Assembly (NCBI GenBank): GCA_023384355.1
Contig: JAHDWL010000005.1
Span: 27,351 to 90,613, forward strand
Direction of reading: 5' to 3'
Length of the DNA: 63,263 nt
From: Anaerolineae bacterium
Lineage (GTDB): Bacteria > Chloroflexota > Anaerolineae > Promineifilales > Promineifilaceae
Shown: positions 45,926 through 58,170 of the stretch, piece after piece
Layout of the letters: each line of letters begins with the position of its first letter
Position numbering within the stretch: the first letter of the stretch is position 1
Program-made: the position numbers and the translations under genes
The notes under the pieces: generated by a model
What the model was told of the DNA's origin: nothing
Seen by the model: the letters and a program-made list of their open reading frames with translations, nothing else
Databases searched by the model: none

Positions 45926-46318
45926 ATGAGCATCAAAATTATGCCCGACCTGCGCTATGCGAAGACCGATGAATGGGTTCGCGTTGAAGGCGACGAAGCC
46001 GTTATCGGCATCAGTGACTACGCCCAGGACGCTCTGTCCGACATTGTCTACGTCGAGTTGCCCGGCATTGGCGACGCTATCGAGGCCGGGCAGCCGTTCG
46101 GCGTCGTCGAGTCGGTCAAAGCCGCCTCCGACGTCCTTGTTCCCATCAGCGGTGAAGTGGTGGCCGTGAACGATGCGGCCGTCGACGCGCCCGAATCGCT
46201 TAACAGCGATCCCTACGGCACATGGCTCATCCGCGTGCGCATAAGCGATGCCTCCCAGATCGAGAAGTTGATGGATGCCGCCGCGTATGAGGGCTACTGC
46301 GCCAATCGCGAACACTAA
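45926..46318 (+). CDS. gcvH: Glycine cleavage system H protein
   Basis: A 130-residue lipoyl carrier that shuttles the aminomethyl group from P to T and is reoxidised by L protein. The lipoylation lysine is Lys65 in VESVKAASD; the flanking pattern GISDYAQDALSDIVYVELP is standard. An AAGGAG Shine-Dalgarno at 45912-45917 fits the ATG at 45926. It precedes gcvP by 83 bp; gcvT is not in the window. Confidence 0.97.
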   Translation: MSIKIMPDLRYAKTDEWVRVEGDEAVIGISDYAQDALSDIVYVELPGIGDAIEAGQPFGVVESVKAASDVLVPISGEVVAVNDAAVDAPESLNSDPYGTWLIRVRISDASQIEKLMDAAAYEGYCANREH

Positions 46319-46401
46319 TTGACCCGTGACCGCCGTCTGCTGCCCGCCGAACCGGCATTGGTTTCGGCCGGACGTGGTCACACTCCCGGAGGAACATCCT
46401 A

Positions 46402-49362
<2,961 letters not shown>

Positions 49363-49371
49363 ACAATGATT

Positions 49372-49402
49372 AAGAAGGGTGGGTTTGATACCCACCCTTC
49401 TT
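49372..49402 (+). terminator. Terminator of gcvHP
   Basis: AAGAAGGGTGGGT (49372-49384) pairs perfectly with ACCCACCCTTCTT (49390-49402) over 13 bp with loop TTGAT; a short GTTTCC follows. The stem is strong even though the U run is short. Confidence 0.78.
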
Positions 49403-49427
49403 GTTTCCGGTCAAACAAGCAAAGCTC

Positions 49428-50243
49428 ATGCCACTGGATGAATACCAGCTTCTTGCGTTAGGTCTCCGAATTATCGCCGCGGCCGGCGTTTTCCTGGTTG
49501 GTCGCTGGCTGGCGCGCCGTGCGCGAACGGCGCTTATCAAGGCGCTGGACAAGACCAGCGTCGCGCCGTCGATGGCGCGACTGATGTTGTTGGCCACCTA
49601 TTACGGCATCATGCTGCTCGTGGTAATCACCTCGCTGGCATTGATCGGATTCCCGGTCCAGGCTCTCTTGACCGCCTCACTGGTCATCGTGGTAATTTTG
49701 GGTCTCGCCTTGCAGCAATCGATCAGCAATCTGGCGGCAACGATCATCTTTATGCTCTTCCAGCCGTTCCGGGTGGGTGAATTGATCGAAGCCAACAGTG
49801 TGCTGGGAACGGTCAAGGAAATTCAATTATTGAGCACTGTCCTTGTTACCGGTGACAACAAGGAAATCACCATACCCAACGCTGAAATTCAGGGAAACAA
49901 CCTGATTAACTTCACACGCCTGGGCCAGTTGCGCGTCGATTTCGTCTTCCGGGTCAGTTACGCCGACGATATCCAGAAGGTCAAACAAGTCCTGGAAGAG
50001 ATACTGGAGGGTGACGAGCGCGTGCTGGCCGAACCGGCACCGGTGATATTTGTGCAGTCGCTGGATGAAAACAGCGTAAGTATCGCCGTGCGACCGTGGG
50101 TCAAGAGTGACGACTACTGGGTATTACAGTGGGACTTGCCGGAACGGGTCAAGCTGCGCTTTGACGCCGAAGGCATCAAGATCCCGTTTCCGCAGCGGGA
50201 TGTGCGCTTGCATGGGCCGGGCGAAATGCCGAAGTCCGCATAA
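49428..50243 (+). CDS. Small-conductance mechanosensitive channel (MscS family)
   Basis: A 271-residue channel with about three transmembrane helices; the pore helix region is FPVQALLTASLVIVVILGLALQQSISNLAATI, shown in part as ALQQSISNLAATIIFMLF. The MscS beta domain follows (PFRVGELIEANSVLGTVKEI, TIPNAEIQGNNLINFTR) and the C-terminal alpha/beta domain ends IPFPQRDVRLHG. The ATG at 49428 is used; the earlier frame start falls inside the terminator. It relieves osmotic down-shock. Confidence 0.9.
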   Translation: MPLDEYQLLALGLRIIAAAGVFLVGRWLARRARTALIKALDKTSVAPSMARLMLLATYYGIMLLVVITSLALIGFPVQALLTASLVIVVILGLALQQSISNLAATIIFMLFQPFRVGELIEANSVLGTVKEIQLLSTVLVTGDNKEITIPNAEIQGNNLINFTRLGQLRVDFVFRVSYADDIQKVKQVLEEILEGDERVLAEPAPVIFVQSLDENSVSIAVRPWVKSDDYWVLQWDLPERVKLRFDAEGIKIPFPQRDVRLHGPGEMPKSA

Positions 50244-50385
50244 AAGGCGGGCATCCTGCGAGGGAAAGAGGTTTGTTGAATAAAACCAAACCGACGCTTT
50301 CATCACGCCTTCGAACGGCGCAGCGATGTAGCCGATTTAGTTGGGTGACACTGATTTGAATTACAGTCATCAAAGCTTCACGAAA

Positions 50386-51270
50386 ATGCACGTCGATGAA
50401 ACAGGCACCGATAAAGCGCTGGTTCATCACCTGCTCGCCGCGCAGTTCCCCCATTGGTCATATCTACCCCTCTCGGCCGTCCCGTCCAGCGGCACCGACC
50501 ACGCGCTCTACCGGCTAGGCGAGGATAGGGTCGTGCGCCTGCCGCGCATCCATTGGGCCGTGGGACAGGCGGAGCTGGAGCGCACATGGCTGCCCCGTCT
50601 GGCTCCGCTCCTGCCGCTGGCCGTGCCGGAGCAACTGGCAGTGGGCGGGCCGGGCGAGGGCTACCCCTGGCCGTGGGCGGTCTATCGCTGGCTGGAGGGG
50701 GAAAACGCTGTCGATTCGCCCCACGCCGATACCATCGAAACAGCCGTAGCTCTGGCGCAATTCATCCGCGCCCTGCAAGCTGCCGACCCGACCGGCGGCC
50801 CGGCGGCCGACACAGAATCCGGGGGGCGCGGCGCGCCACTGGCGGCGCGCGATGCTGCCACCCGCCGGGCCATCGCCGAATCGCGTGGCTTGATCGACGC
50901 CGACGCCGTCAACATCGCCTGGGAAGCCGCTTTACGCGCTCCCGTCTACGATGATTCGCCGGTCTGGATCCACGGCGACCTGGAACCGGGAAACCTGCTG
51001 GTACGCGACGGCCGCCTCAGCGCCGTCATCGACTTTTGCTGCCTGTGTCTGGGCGATCCGGCCTGCGACCTCATCCCGGCCTGGAGCGTGTTCACCGGCG
51101 CGGCCCGCGCCGCTTTTCGCACCGCGCTGGCCGTCGATGACGCCGCCTGGGAGCGAGGCAAGGGCTGGGCGCTCTCAACGGCCATCATCGCCTTGCCGTA
51201 TTACAAGGATACCAACCCTGTGCTGGCAAATGGCGCACGCCGCAAAATCGAGGCAATATTAAACCCATGA
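50386..51270 (+). CDS. Aminoglycoside phosphotransferase-fold kinase
   Basis: A 294-residue protein of the APH family. The N-lobe has HALYRLGEDRVVRLPRIHW, PWAVYRWLEGE follows, the Brenner motif is WIHGDLEPGNLLV (near 205-217), and the metal-binding motif reads VIDFCCLCLGDPACDL, with Cys in place of the usual Gly after DF. Substrates in this family range from antibiotics to small alcohols, so resistance cannot be assumed. The ATG at 50386 is chosen; the TTG at 50341 is also open. It overlaps the HIT gene by 4 bp. Confidence 0.8.
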   Translation: MHVDETGTDKALVHHLLAAQFPHWSYLPLSAVPSSGTDHALYRLGEDRVVRLPRIHWAVGQAELERTWLPRLAPLLPLAVPEQLAVGGPGEGYPWPWAVYRWLEGENAVDSPHADTIETAVALAQFIRALQAADPTGGPAADTESGGRGAPLAARDAATRRAIAESRGLIDADAVNIAWEAALRAPVYDDSPVWIHGDLEPGNLLVRDGRLSAVIDFCCLCLGDPACDLIPAWSVFTGAARAAFRTALAVDDAAWERGKGWALSTAIIALPYYKDTNPVLANGARRKIEAILNP

Positions 51271-51743
51271 CAACAACCCAACCATGCATGACCTGTGAAC
51301 TCATCGACCGCCGCGACCGCGGCGAAGCGCCCCCCTGGGATATGATTCACCGGGCCGATCATTGGGACCTCGTCCACGCCTACAACACCTCTCTCCCCGG
51401 CTGGCTGGTGCTGGTGGCGCGGCGGCACGTGGCGGCAATTGACGAGTTGACCGAAGAAGAAGCGACCGAATTAGGGGTTTTGCTGCGTCGGTCGTCGGCC
51501 GCGCTGCGCCAGGTTGTCGGCTGCGTCAAAACCTACGTCTGCCAATTCGCCGAGCAAGCCGAGCATCCCCACGTCCACTTTCACATTGTGCCGCGCATGG
51601 CCGACCAGCCGGACGACCGTCGCGGCCCGCGTGTGTTCGGCTATCTGGGTGTGCCGGAGGACGAGCGGGTCAGCGAAGAGAAGATGAACGAGATTGCTGC
51701 GGGGGTCGGGCAATACCTTGCAACCAATAACTCCAACAGATGA
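51267..51743 (+). CDS. HIT-family nucleotide hydrolase
   Basis: A 158-residue histidine-triad protein. The triad is HPHVHFHIVPR near 97-107 (HxHxH), and the N-terminus has CMTCELIDRRDRGEAPPW with a CxxC pair. It hydrolyses nucleoside phosphoramidates or dinucleotides. Its ATGA start overlaps the kinase stop by 4 bp, so it is coupled to the APH-fold gene. Confidence 0.87.
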   Translation: MTTTQPCMTCELIDRRDRGEAPPWDMIHRADHWDLVHAYNTSLPGWLVLVARRHVAAIDELTEEEATELGVLLRRSSAALRQVVGCVKTYVCQFAEQAEHPHVHFHIVPRMADQPDDRRGPRVFGYLGVPEDERVSEEKMNEIAAGVGQYLATNNSNR

Positions 51744-51762
51744 TTGCCATCCGATAATTTAT

Positions 51763-52251
51763 CTAGATATCCAGCACAAAAGCGATACGGGCTTCAATCT
51801 CGGTCTGGTTAGCTGCCTTCGCGACCGAAATGCGATGATGGCCGTCGCGCACATAATACTCCTCGCCAACCTGAATTAACTCGACCGGCGGCAGGCTTGC
51901 CCCGTTACGGCGGGTGAGTGCGATGTTGATCCAACGGTCACGATTGTGTTCGTTAAGTGGATTGAAGGTGTTATCGAAATCACTCACGCGGTTTTCGCTG
52001 CCGACGATCTTCGCCAGCGGGATATTCACAACACCCATGCACTGTGCTGGTCGGGGGGTAGCCACCTGGCTGATCCGACCCATATCCCGCAGATGGTTAT
52101 CACCGCCAATGATACGACTCCAGAACGACCGCGCCTTTCCGCGCCGGAGGGCACGTTCGAAGACAAGGCTTGCCTTGCGGCGGGACTCCAGCGGGTTATC
52201 GTGATTGAAACCAAACTGTGAAACCGCTACCATCTCCAGACTGTTGAACAT
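51763..52251 (-). CDS. ParB/sulfiredoxin-fold domain protein
   Basis: A 162-residue protein. The C-terminal part (about 80-160) resembles the ParB-N/Srx fold: NIPLAKIVGSENRVSDFD, then PPVELIQVGEEYYVRDGHHRIS and VAKAANQTEIEARI. The DGHHRISVA stretch is the usual DGxHR signature. The basic N-terminal 60 residues match nothing I know. AAGGAG lies before the ATG. It diverges from the BTAD regulator. Not a partitioning ParB. Confidence 0.7.
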   Translation of the reverse strand: MFNSLEMVAVSQFGFNHDNPLESRRKASLVFERALRRGKARSFWSRIIGGDNHLRDMGRISQVATPRPAQCMGVVNIPLAKIVGSENRVSDFDNTFNPLNEHNRDRWINIALTRRNGASLPPVELIQVGEEYYVRDGHHRISVAKAANQTEIEARIAFVLDI

Positions 52252-52293
52252 GTCGCTCTCCTTAACGCTCGATGCTCACAGTCTAGGGATTGA

Positions 52294-52366
52294 CCGTTAC
52301 CTCCCTGTTATTTTCTCGTCGGTGTAATCGAAAAGTTCGTTAACACATCCTTCTAAAACCGTTACC
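52294..52366. repeat. Direct repeat ACCGTTACC in the BTAD regulator promoter region
   Basis: The 9-mer ACCGTTACC occurs at 52293-52301 and 52358-52366, 65 bp apart. The second copy lies just before the -10 of the large regulator gene. A possible operator for autoregulation or for control of the divergent ParB-fold gene. Confidence 0.45.
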
Positions 52367-52374
52367 ATTTTGTG

Positions 52375-52380
52375 TATAAT
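52375..52380 (+). promoter_or_regulatory. -10 hexamer of the BTAD/NB-ARC regulator
   Basis: A perfect TATAAT ending 7 nt before the ATG at 52388, matching a leaderless start. TTCTAA (52351-52356) is a weak -35 at 18 bp. Confidence 0.55.
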
Positions 52381-52387
52381 GTCGCCA

Positions 52388-55336
52388 ATGGCGCGGCTCG
52401 CTCTCACGTTCCTCGGCACTTTTCACGTCACGCTCAATCATGAACCGCTGACGAGTTTTCGGTCGGCCAATAATCAAGGATTGCTGGCGTATCTGGCGCT
52501 GCACAGCGATAAGCCTGTCCCGCGCGAGGTGTTAACAGCACTTTTTTGGCCGGATGAATCGGCTGACGATGCGCACAACAATCTGCGCCAGGCGATCTAC
52601 CGGCTGCGGCTGTTACTTCGCGACGCGGAAGTTGCCGGCGTCCCCCACCTCCTCGTCACGAGACAAACAGTGCAATTTAACCCCCGCAGCGATCATTCGC
52701 TGGACGTCAGTCGTCTCTTGCGAGCGATAGAGGCGCATGACCTGGAGACGGCCGTTGCCGCATACTCCGGCGAACTGCTTCCCGGCTTTACTTGCAACAG
52801 TCTGGGATTCGAGACCTGGTTACGTATTGAACGAGAACAGCTCCACCGACTGGCCATAGAAGCCATGTACGAGACGACACAGGATCACCTGTCGGCAAAC
52901 CGCCTGGATAAGGCCCAGGCGACCGCTCGCCGGCAACTTGATCTGGAACCGTGGCGCGAGCCGGCCCACCGCCAGTTGATGCAAGCCTGCGCGCTGGCCG
53001 GGGATCGGGCCGCAGCGCTGGCCCAGTTTGAGACGTGCCGCAAGATGTTGCGGGAAGAACTGGACATTGAGCCTTCTTTTGAAACGATTGCTTTGCTGGA
53101 TAAGATCAAGGCCGGTCGTTTCAGCCGAACGGTGACGGACGAGATCGTCTATCCACCCGTCAGGACGCGCCACAACCTGCCGGCCGATACCACGCCATTC
53201 ATCGGCCGCGAGATTGAATTAGCCGACATCCACCGCCTGCTGGTCAGAGAACATTTTCGCTTGGTGACTATCGTCGGGCCGGGCGGCATAGGCAAGACCC
53301 GACTGGCGCAGGCCGTTGGCGCATCCCTGCTATCACATTTCGAAGATGGAGTCTACTTCGTTGATCTTGCGCCAATCGAACAACCCGAAGGAATCGCGCC
53401 GGCTATTGCCGCCGTGCTGGAATACCAGCTGCCCGATCCGTCACGTGATTTAAAGCCCCAGTTGCTTGGGTCATTGAGCCGGCGCAAAATGCTGTTGATC
53501 CTGGATAACTTCGAACAGATTACGGGCGGAGCGGCCGTAGCCAGCGAAATACTTCTGACGTGCCCCAGCGTCACCCTGTTGATAACTTCGCGCGAGCGTC
53601 TTAACCTGACCAGCGAAAGTCGCTACGAATTGGATGGGCTGGATTACCCGACTTTACTATCGCCAGATGACGCCCTGAACTATACGGCCGTCCGGTTGTT
53701 CGTTGATAGCGGCCAGCGCGCCCGGCCTGGTTTCGGGCTCACCGACAACAACGTGGCCGACGTCATTCGCATCTGCCGGCTGGTGCGGGGGATGCCTCTG
53801 GGGCTTATCCTGGCCTCGGGTTGGTTGGAAATTTTGAAAACGGCCGAGATCGCCGTCGAGATCGAACGCGGACTGGAGTTTCTGGCCGCTGATATAGCCG
53901 ACCTGCCAAAACGCCAGCGGAGCATGCGCGCCATCTTTGATCGATCCTGGCAAGCGCTCTCGCCGGAGGAGCAGGCGGTCATGGCCCGGCTAAGCATCTT
54001 CCGCGGCGGCTTCACCCGCGAGGCGGCCGGGAATGTGGCCGGGGCGAACCTTCGCGTTCTGCTGTCGCTTGTGAACAAATCCCTTTTGCAGCGACGAGCC
54101 GAAGACGGCCGCCTCGATATGCACGAGCTGCTGCGCCAATACGCCGCCGAACAACGCCGTCGAAACGATCCCGATGGATTGGTAGAACTGGCCCATTGCC
54201 GCGAATTCGCGCGTCTGGCCGATGCGGATGTGCGGCAATCGACGTCACTTCCATACGCCACCGACTGGTTGGCGGCTGAACGGGACAATATCCGCCGCGC
54301 CTGGACATATGCCGTCGATCACAGGTTATCCAGCGAACTGGTCATGCTGGCTTGTGGAATATATGTCCTTGGCATGGCTGAAGGCAGCCATCCCCGATTC
54401 ATGCTGGAACATGCCTGGCAATCCCTTCAGCAATCAGGGCTGCCGGATACACACCCGGATATGTTGCGTCTCCATATGCATCTGTTGGATTCAATGTCTG
54501 GATTCGAGGCCCTGAGTCGCGTCAAGGATCTGGCGCTGGACCTGGCCCCACAGGTGGATGAGTACGGCGACCTCGATCTGCGCTTCTGGCTGTGCGATAT
54601 CTTGATTTCCGTATTATATCGATTGGGAGACATCGAGGCGCTTGACTGGGCTGGGAGGGCAATTCAGATTGCTCTTGAAATGGGCGATGAGAATAATATC
54701 ACCTCCGCAAGAGCCAATGAATTAATGATCCGGGTCGGGCTGGACCAGGTAGATGACTCAGCGCTGACAGCATTGGAGGGTTATTTAGCATATTTTGAAT
54801 CCCAATCCCCATCGAATTTTTATATTGTTGCCTCCCTTCTACAAACCTTAGCTTCATATTGTCTATCGCTCCACGACTATGAGCGCGCCCTTTACTACGG
54901 CAATCGCCGGTTAAATATAGCCAAAAGCTGTCAGCATCTTCACTCGATTGGAGCCGCCAGCACTATACTGGCGAAAATACGATTGCAGATGGGATTGCCG
55001 CAAATGGCGGCCGATCACTTATTCGACGATCTGCAATGGCATCTGGCGATTGGCCAGGTCTGGCAGACGCTTGGGGCAATCTACTCGGTGCTTTTGGAAT
55101 TTACGTCGCTATTCGGCAGCGAAACTGCCGTGCCCATTGTATCGATGGTCTATCATCATCCGGAATCGATTCCCATCTATCGAGAGGATATCGCCACCAC
55201 CTTGCCCCGTCTCAAGGCGGCGATGAGCCCGGAAGCCTATGCCGCGGCGTGGGAGCAGGGCAAAGCGATGGATTTCGACACGGCTGTCGCCCGAATGCGT
55301 GCCACCCTGTCACCAGACGCCGACAATTGTATCTAG
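52388..55336 (+). CDS. BTAD plus NB-ARC ATPase transcriptional regulator (SARP/LAL-like)
   Basis: A 982-residue signal-transduction ATPase with numerous domains. Residues 1-95 form an OmpR/SARP-type winged helix (LALTFLGTFHVTLNHEPL, LTALFWPDESADDAHNNLRQ), 100-245 the bacterial transcriptional activator TPR domain (BTAD). The NB-ARC ATPase follows: PFIGREIELADIHRLL, Walker A GPGGIGKT at 297-304, Walker B LLILDNFEQ near 369, and GMPLGLILA (GLPL-like). The C-terminal third is TPR-type (about 560-950). Ligand and targets are unknown. The start at 52388 follows the TATAAT; an ATG at 52379 overlaps it. Confidence 0.9.
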   Translation: MARLALTFLGTFHVTLNHEPLTSFRSANNQGLLAYLALHSDKPVPREVLTALFWPDESADDAHNNLRQAIYRLRLLLRDAEVAGVPHLLVTRQTVQFNPRSDHSLDVSRLLRAIEAHDLETAVAAYSGELLPGFTCNSLGFETWLRIEREQLHRLAIEAMYETTQDHLSANRLDKAQATARRQLDLEPWREPAHRQLMQACALAGDRAAALAQFETCRKMLREELDIEPSFETIALLDKIKAGRFSRTVTDEIVYPPVRTRHNLPADTTPFIGREIELADIHRLLVREHFRLVTIVGPGGIGKTRLAQAVGASLLSHFEDGVYFVDLAPIEQPEGIAPAIAAVLEYQLPDPSRDLKPQLLGSLSRRKMLLILDNFEQITGGAAVASEILLTCPSVTLLITSRERLNLTSESRYELDGLDYPTLLSPDDALNYTAVRLFVDSGQRARPGFGLTDNNVADVIRICRLVRGMPLGLILASGWLEILKTAEIAVEIERGLEFLAADIADLPKRQRSMRAIFDRSWQALSPEEQAVMARLSIFRGGFTREAAGNVAGANLRVLLSLVNKSLLQRRAEDGRLDMHELLRQYAAEQRRRNDPDGLVELAHCREFARLADADVRQSTSLPYATDWLAAERDNIRRAWTYAVDHRLSSELVMLACGIYVLGMAEGSHPRFMLEHAWQSLQQSGLPDTHPDMLRLHMHLLDSMSGFEALSRVKDLALDLAPQVDEYGDLDLRFWLCDILISVLYRLGDIEALDWAGRAIQIALEMGDENNITSARANELMIRVGLDQVDDSALTALEGYLAYFESQSPSNFYIVASLLQTLASYCLSLHDYERALYYGNRRLNIAKSCQHLHSIGAASTILAKIRLQMGLPQMAADHLFDDLQWHLAIGQVWQTLGAIYSVLLEFTSLFGSETAVPIVSMVYHHPESIPIYREDIATTLPRLKAAMSPEAYAAAWEQGKAMDFDTAVARMRATLSPDADNCI

Positions 55337-55337
55337 T

Positions 55338-56372
55338 TCACCATCTAGCCCGGTGCTCCTCAGCGAAACCGATCAGGTCGCGAATCTCCAACGCCTCACC
55401 ATTATCCAGAACCACCCGCCCGCTGTAGCGGCCGAACATCTGGTGCACCTCGCTGAAGATGACACCCAGGTTGGTCCGCGCCGTGCGATCCTTGAACGGC
55501 GTGAACGTCAGGTCCAGGCGTCCCGCGTCGTCGGTGAAACGCCACGGCCGCATGTAGTTGCCGCTCGCGTAGTCGAAGGCCACGTCGCCCAGCTTGTGGA
55601 CGCGGCCGTCGAGGATGACCGCGTTCTCCGTCGCCCGGCTCAGATCGCCGAAGCCGCGGCCGAGATTCAAGCCAACGGTCCGGCCGTCCGGCAGAAAGCC
55701 CGACGCGCTGGCCCAGTTCCAGTAGCTGCTGTAATCCCACACACCCCGCCCCCAATCGAGCTGGCCGAGGCAATTGCCCGGCTGGAGTTCTTCCACATCG
55801 TCGCCGTACCGGATATGTCCCGCAGCCGGGAGACAATTGATCTTGGTATTGTAGTAGAAACGCCGCGCGCCGATGGGGATGACGATGGTCATCGACTCGT
55901 GCTCCGGCGGCGCGGCCAACCGGATGTCGGCGTAGATGCCGCGGCCGTCGTGGAATCCGGGCCAATCGACCCGGACGCGCCGTTCCCCTGCCGCGGCCGT
56001 GAACCGCAACGATGCCTTGCCGCCGCTATAGACCGTTTCCCCCTCGGCGCTGTTGCGTGGCAGGCTGACGCCGCGCCCCAGCGGGACAACCAGCCCTTCC
56101 TCATGCAGGTCACCGGTGGCGAAGTCGAGGGTATAGACGAAGACATTGGCTGCGTAGCCCAGATCGGCTATCGTGGCCGAGAAGAAACGGCGTGGGGTGA
56201 AGACGGCGTAGTAATCCCAGCGCTTGATACGAAAGCGCTGGAGCGAGCGCAAGCGATAGAATCGGGCTTGCTCCAGGTTGCAGTCCAGCAACGGCCGTCG
56301 CGACCAGCCGACCTGCGACAACCGGCCATCCTTATCGAGCAAAGGACCGGTTTGTTTGAGTTCGTGTTGCAT
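55338..56372 (-). CDS. DUF2804 protein
   Basis: A 344-residue beta-rich protein of the DUF2804 family. Distinctive segments: KRWDYYAVFTPRRFFSATIADLGYA (in part), YYNTKINCLPAAGHIRYGD, LDWGRGVWDYSSYWNWASASG (in part) and LNLGRGFGDLSRATENA. The fold resembles lipocalin-like AttH domains, and a hydrolase or lipid role has been guessed for relatives. The stop lies 1 bp from the stop of the convergent regulator. It is 12 bp downstream of the glycosyltransferase gene. Confidence 0.82.
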   Translation of the reverse strand: MQHELKQTGPLLDKDGRLSQVGWSRRPLLDCNLEQARFYRLRSLQRFRIKRWDYYAVFTPRRFFSATIADLGYAANVFVYTLDFATGDLHEEGLVVPLGRGVSLPRNSAEGETVYSGGKASLRFTAAAGERRVRVDWPGFHDGRGIYADIRLAAPPEHESMTIVIPIGARRFYYNTKINCLPAAGHIRYGDDVEELQPGNCLGQLDWGRGVWDYSSYWNWASASGFLPDGRTVGLNLGRGFGDLSRATENAVILDGRVHKLGDVAFDYASGNYMRPWRFTDDAGRLDLTFTPFKDRTARTNLGVIFSEVHQMFGRYSGRVVLDNGEALEIRDLIGFAEEHRARW

Positions 56373-56384
56373 GAGCTTCCTCCC

Positions 56385-57506
56385 TTACGTTTTCGCGGCC
56401 GTTTCCAGAGTCGATAACACCGCGGCGGCGGCCTCCGGCCAACCAAAGCGGCGCAAGTTGATGTAGCCGGCATCGACCAGACTCGCGCGCGGTTCCTTTT
56501 CGGTCGCCATCTGCCGCATCGCTCCGGTCAGCGCGGCCGTGTCCTGCGGATCGATCAGCGCTGCCCCTTCTCCGGCCACTTCCGGCAGCGAGCTGGTATT
56601 GGAGCAGATGACCGGCGTCCCGCACGCCTGCGCCTCCAGCACCGGGAAGCCGAAGCCCTCATAGAGCGACGGAAAGACAAGCGCCGTCGCGCCGCTGAGC
56701 AGTGCGTCCTTGTCGGCGTCGGCTATGTAGCCGGGCAAGCGGATGCAATCCCGCACAGCCGGCGGCAAACCAGCGACGGCCGCCGACAGCGGATCGGCCA
56801 GCCAACCCGCCTTCCCCGCCAGAACGAGCGTGTAACCGTCATTATGTAAATTACCGGCGACAAACGCCTCAACGAGCCGGACGAGATTTTTGCGCGGCTG
56901 TAGGGTGCCGAGATAGAGAAAATAAGGCGGCCGGATGCCGTAGGCGGTCAGGACGCCGGCAATCCGCGCCTCATCCGTAACCCGGCGCATATAGGGATCA
57001 GCTCCGGGATAGACAACATCGATTTTCGATACCGGCACGTCGTAGAATTTCGCCAGATCGTCGCGCGTGGCGGCCGAATCAGCGATGACACGGCGGGCGA
57101 CGCGGGCGTTGTGGCGCGTGCTCCAGCGCAGGTAGGCCAACTGCCGCCGGGGATGGGCTTCGGGAAAATACTCATACCCCAAATCGTGGATCGTCGCTAC
57201 CGATGGCCCGCGATAGCCGGCGGGGATGACGTGGGCGGGGGTGAAGAACACATCCGGCGGCCGTCGTCGCAACTCGCGACCAAGTCGCAGGTGAGTCCAC
57301 AGTCGGCGTTGGGGAATGACGACGTGCTCGACATGGGGTGCGGTCGGGAACAATCCATCGACGGGCGGCTGGTTGAAATAAAGACGGAGCCGGTGACCAC
57401 GTTCGGCCGCCGGCGGGATTAGAGCGCGAATGAGATTACGGGCGTATGCCTCCGTACCTGTCCGCTGTTCCGTCGCCGCCCGGCTGGCGTCAATGCCGAT
57501 AATCAT
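56385..57506 (-). CDS. GT4-family glycosyltransferase
   Basis: A 373-residue GT-B enzyme of glycogen-synthase-like GT4 type. The N-terminal domain has MIIGIDASRAATEQRTGTEAY and DVFFTPAHVIPAGY; the C-terminal has YPGADPYM, YFLYLGTLQPRKNL (donor phosphate loop), LVLAGKAGWL, YIADADKDALLSGATALVFPSLYEGFGFPVLEAQACGTPVI (shown as VFPSLYEGFGFPVLEAQ). The ATG at 57506 is chosen over the upstream frame. Probably a mannosyltransferase or similar. Confidence 0.87.
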   Translation of the reverse strand: MIIGIDASRAATEQRTGTEAYARNLIRALIPPAAERGHRLRLYFNQPPVDGLFPTAPHVEHVVIPQRRLWTHLRLGRELRRRPPDVFFTPAHVIPAGYRGPSVATIHDLGYEYFPEAHPRRQLAYLRWSTRHNARVARRVIADSAATRDDLAKFYDVPVSKIDVVYPGADPYMRRVTDEARIAGVLTAYGIRPPYFLYLGTLQPRKNLVRLVEAFVAGNLHNDGYTLVLAGKAGWLADPLSAAVAGLPPAVRDCIRLPGYIADADKDALLSGATALVFPSLYEGFGFPVLEAQACGTPVICSNTSSLPEVAGEGAALIDPQDTAALTGAMRQMATEKEPRASLVDAGYINLRRFGWPEAAAAVLSTLETAAKT

Positions 57507-57567
57507 GAGGAGATTTTGGATAGCACCAACAAAGTGCTCGTGCCCGACCCGCCCTTTAGATAGCCGA

Positions 57568-58158
57568 TTATTCAAGCCCGCATGGCGCGCGAATGGTCAG
57601 GAAGGCATCGGCTACCCATCCCTCTTCGCCGCCGATCGCGCGAACCTTGCGCCACGTGAAATCACCCGCCTGCACCGGCTCGTCCTCCAGCACCGTCAGC
57701 AGCGTTCCCTCCTGCAAGATAACGATCTCAGCGCCTTGCGGCCCGTCCCGGAGGTAGATGCCGTTACCGCCGCTCCCCTCAACCACCGCCCGGCACACGG
57801 TTGGCGTGACTGTGGCGGTTGGTGCCGGTGTCAGCGACGTCGGTTCGGGCGACGGCGGAAATATTTCGAGCATCGTCGTCGGTGTCATCGCGATCGGTGG
57901 AATCTCGCCTTCTTCGGTCTGTTCCTCGGCCGGCGGCAAAGATGCCTCGATGAGTTGCTGCCGCTGAAAATAGAGAATGCCCAAAGTAGCCGTGAAGAGA
58001 GCGACCGCGGCGATGAGGGTCACCGTCGCCCGACGCAGGACGATTTCCCGTTCCAGGGTGTAGAATCGCGCCCCGCCACGTCGAATATTGCGATAGGTGA
58101 AGAACGCGGCCACCAGCGCGCCGACGAACAGGAGAATGGGTAAAAACAGGCCGCTCAT
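57568..58158 (-). CDS. Membrane protein with bacterial SH3 domain
   Basis: A 196-residue protein with two N-terminal transmembrane segments (about 3-21 and 45-66), a Pro/Thr-rich linker (about 75-125) and a C-terminal SH3b domain (about 130-190): GIYLRDGPQGAEIVILQEG and WRKVRAIGGEEGWVADAFL. SH3b domains bind peptidoglycan or peptides. It sits 12 bp downstream of tsaC and is therefore likely in the same operon. Substrate unknown. Confidence 0.78.
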   Translation of the reverse strand: MSGLFLPILLFVGALVAAFFTYRNIRRGGARFYTLEREIVLRRATVTLIAAVALFTATLGILYFQRQQLIEASLPPAEEQTEEGEIPPIAMTPTTMLEIFPPSPEPTSLTPAPTATVTPTVCRAVVEGSGGNGIYLRDGPQGAEIVILQEGTLLTVLEDEPVQAGDFTWRKVRAIGGEEGWVADAFLTIRAPCGLE

Positions 58159-58170
58159 ATCCGATTCAGT

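Noticed and set aside
50271-50293. GGTTTG/CAAACC hairpin after the MscS gene
   Set aside because: The 6-bp stem has no U tract on the plus strand; not strong enough to call a terminator.
55239-56417. 392-codon plus-strand frame over the DUF2804 gene
   Set aside because: Antisense to a recognised family with consistent domain pattern; no coding signal.
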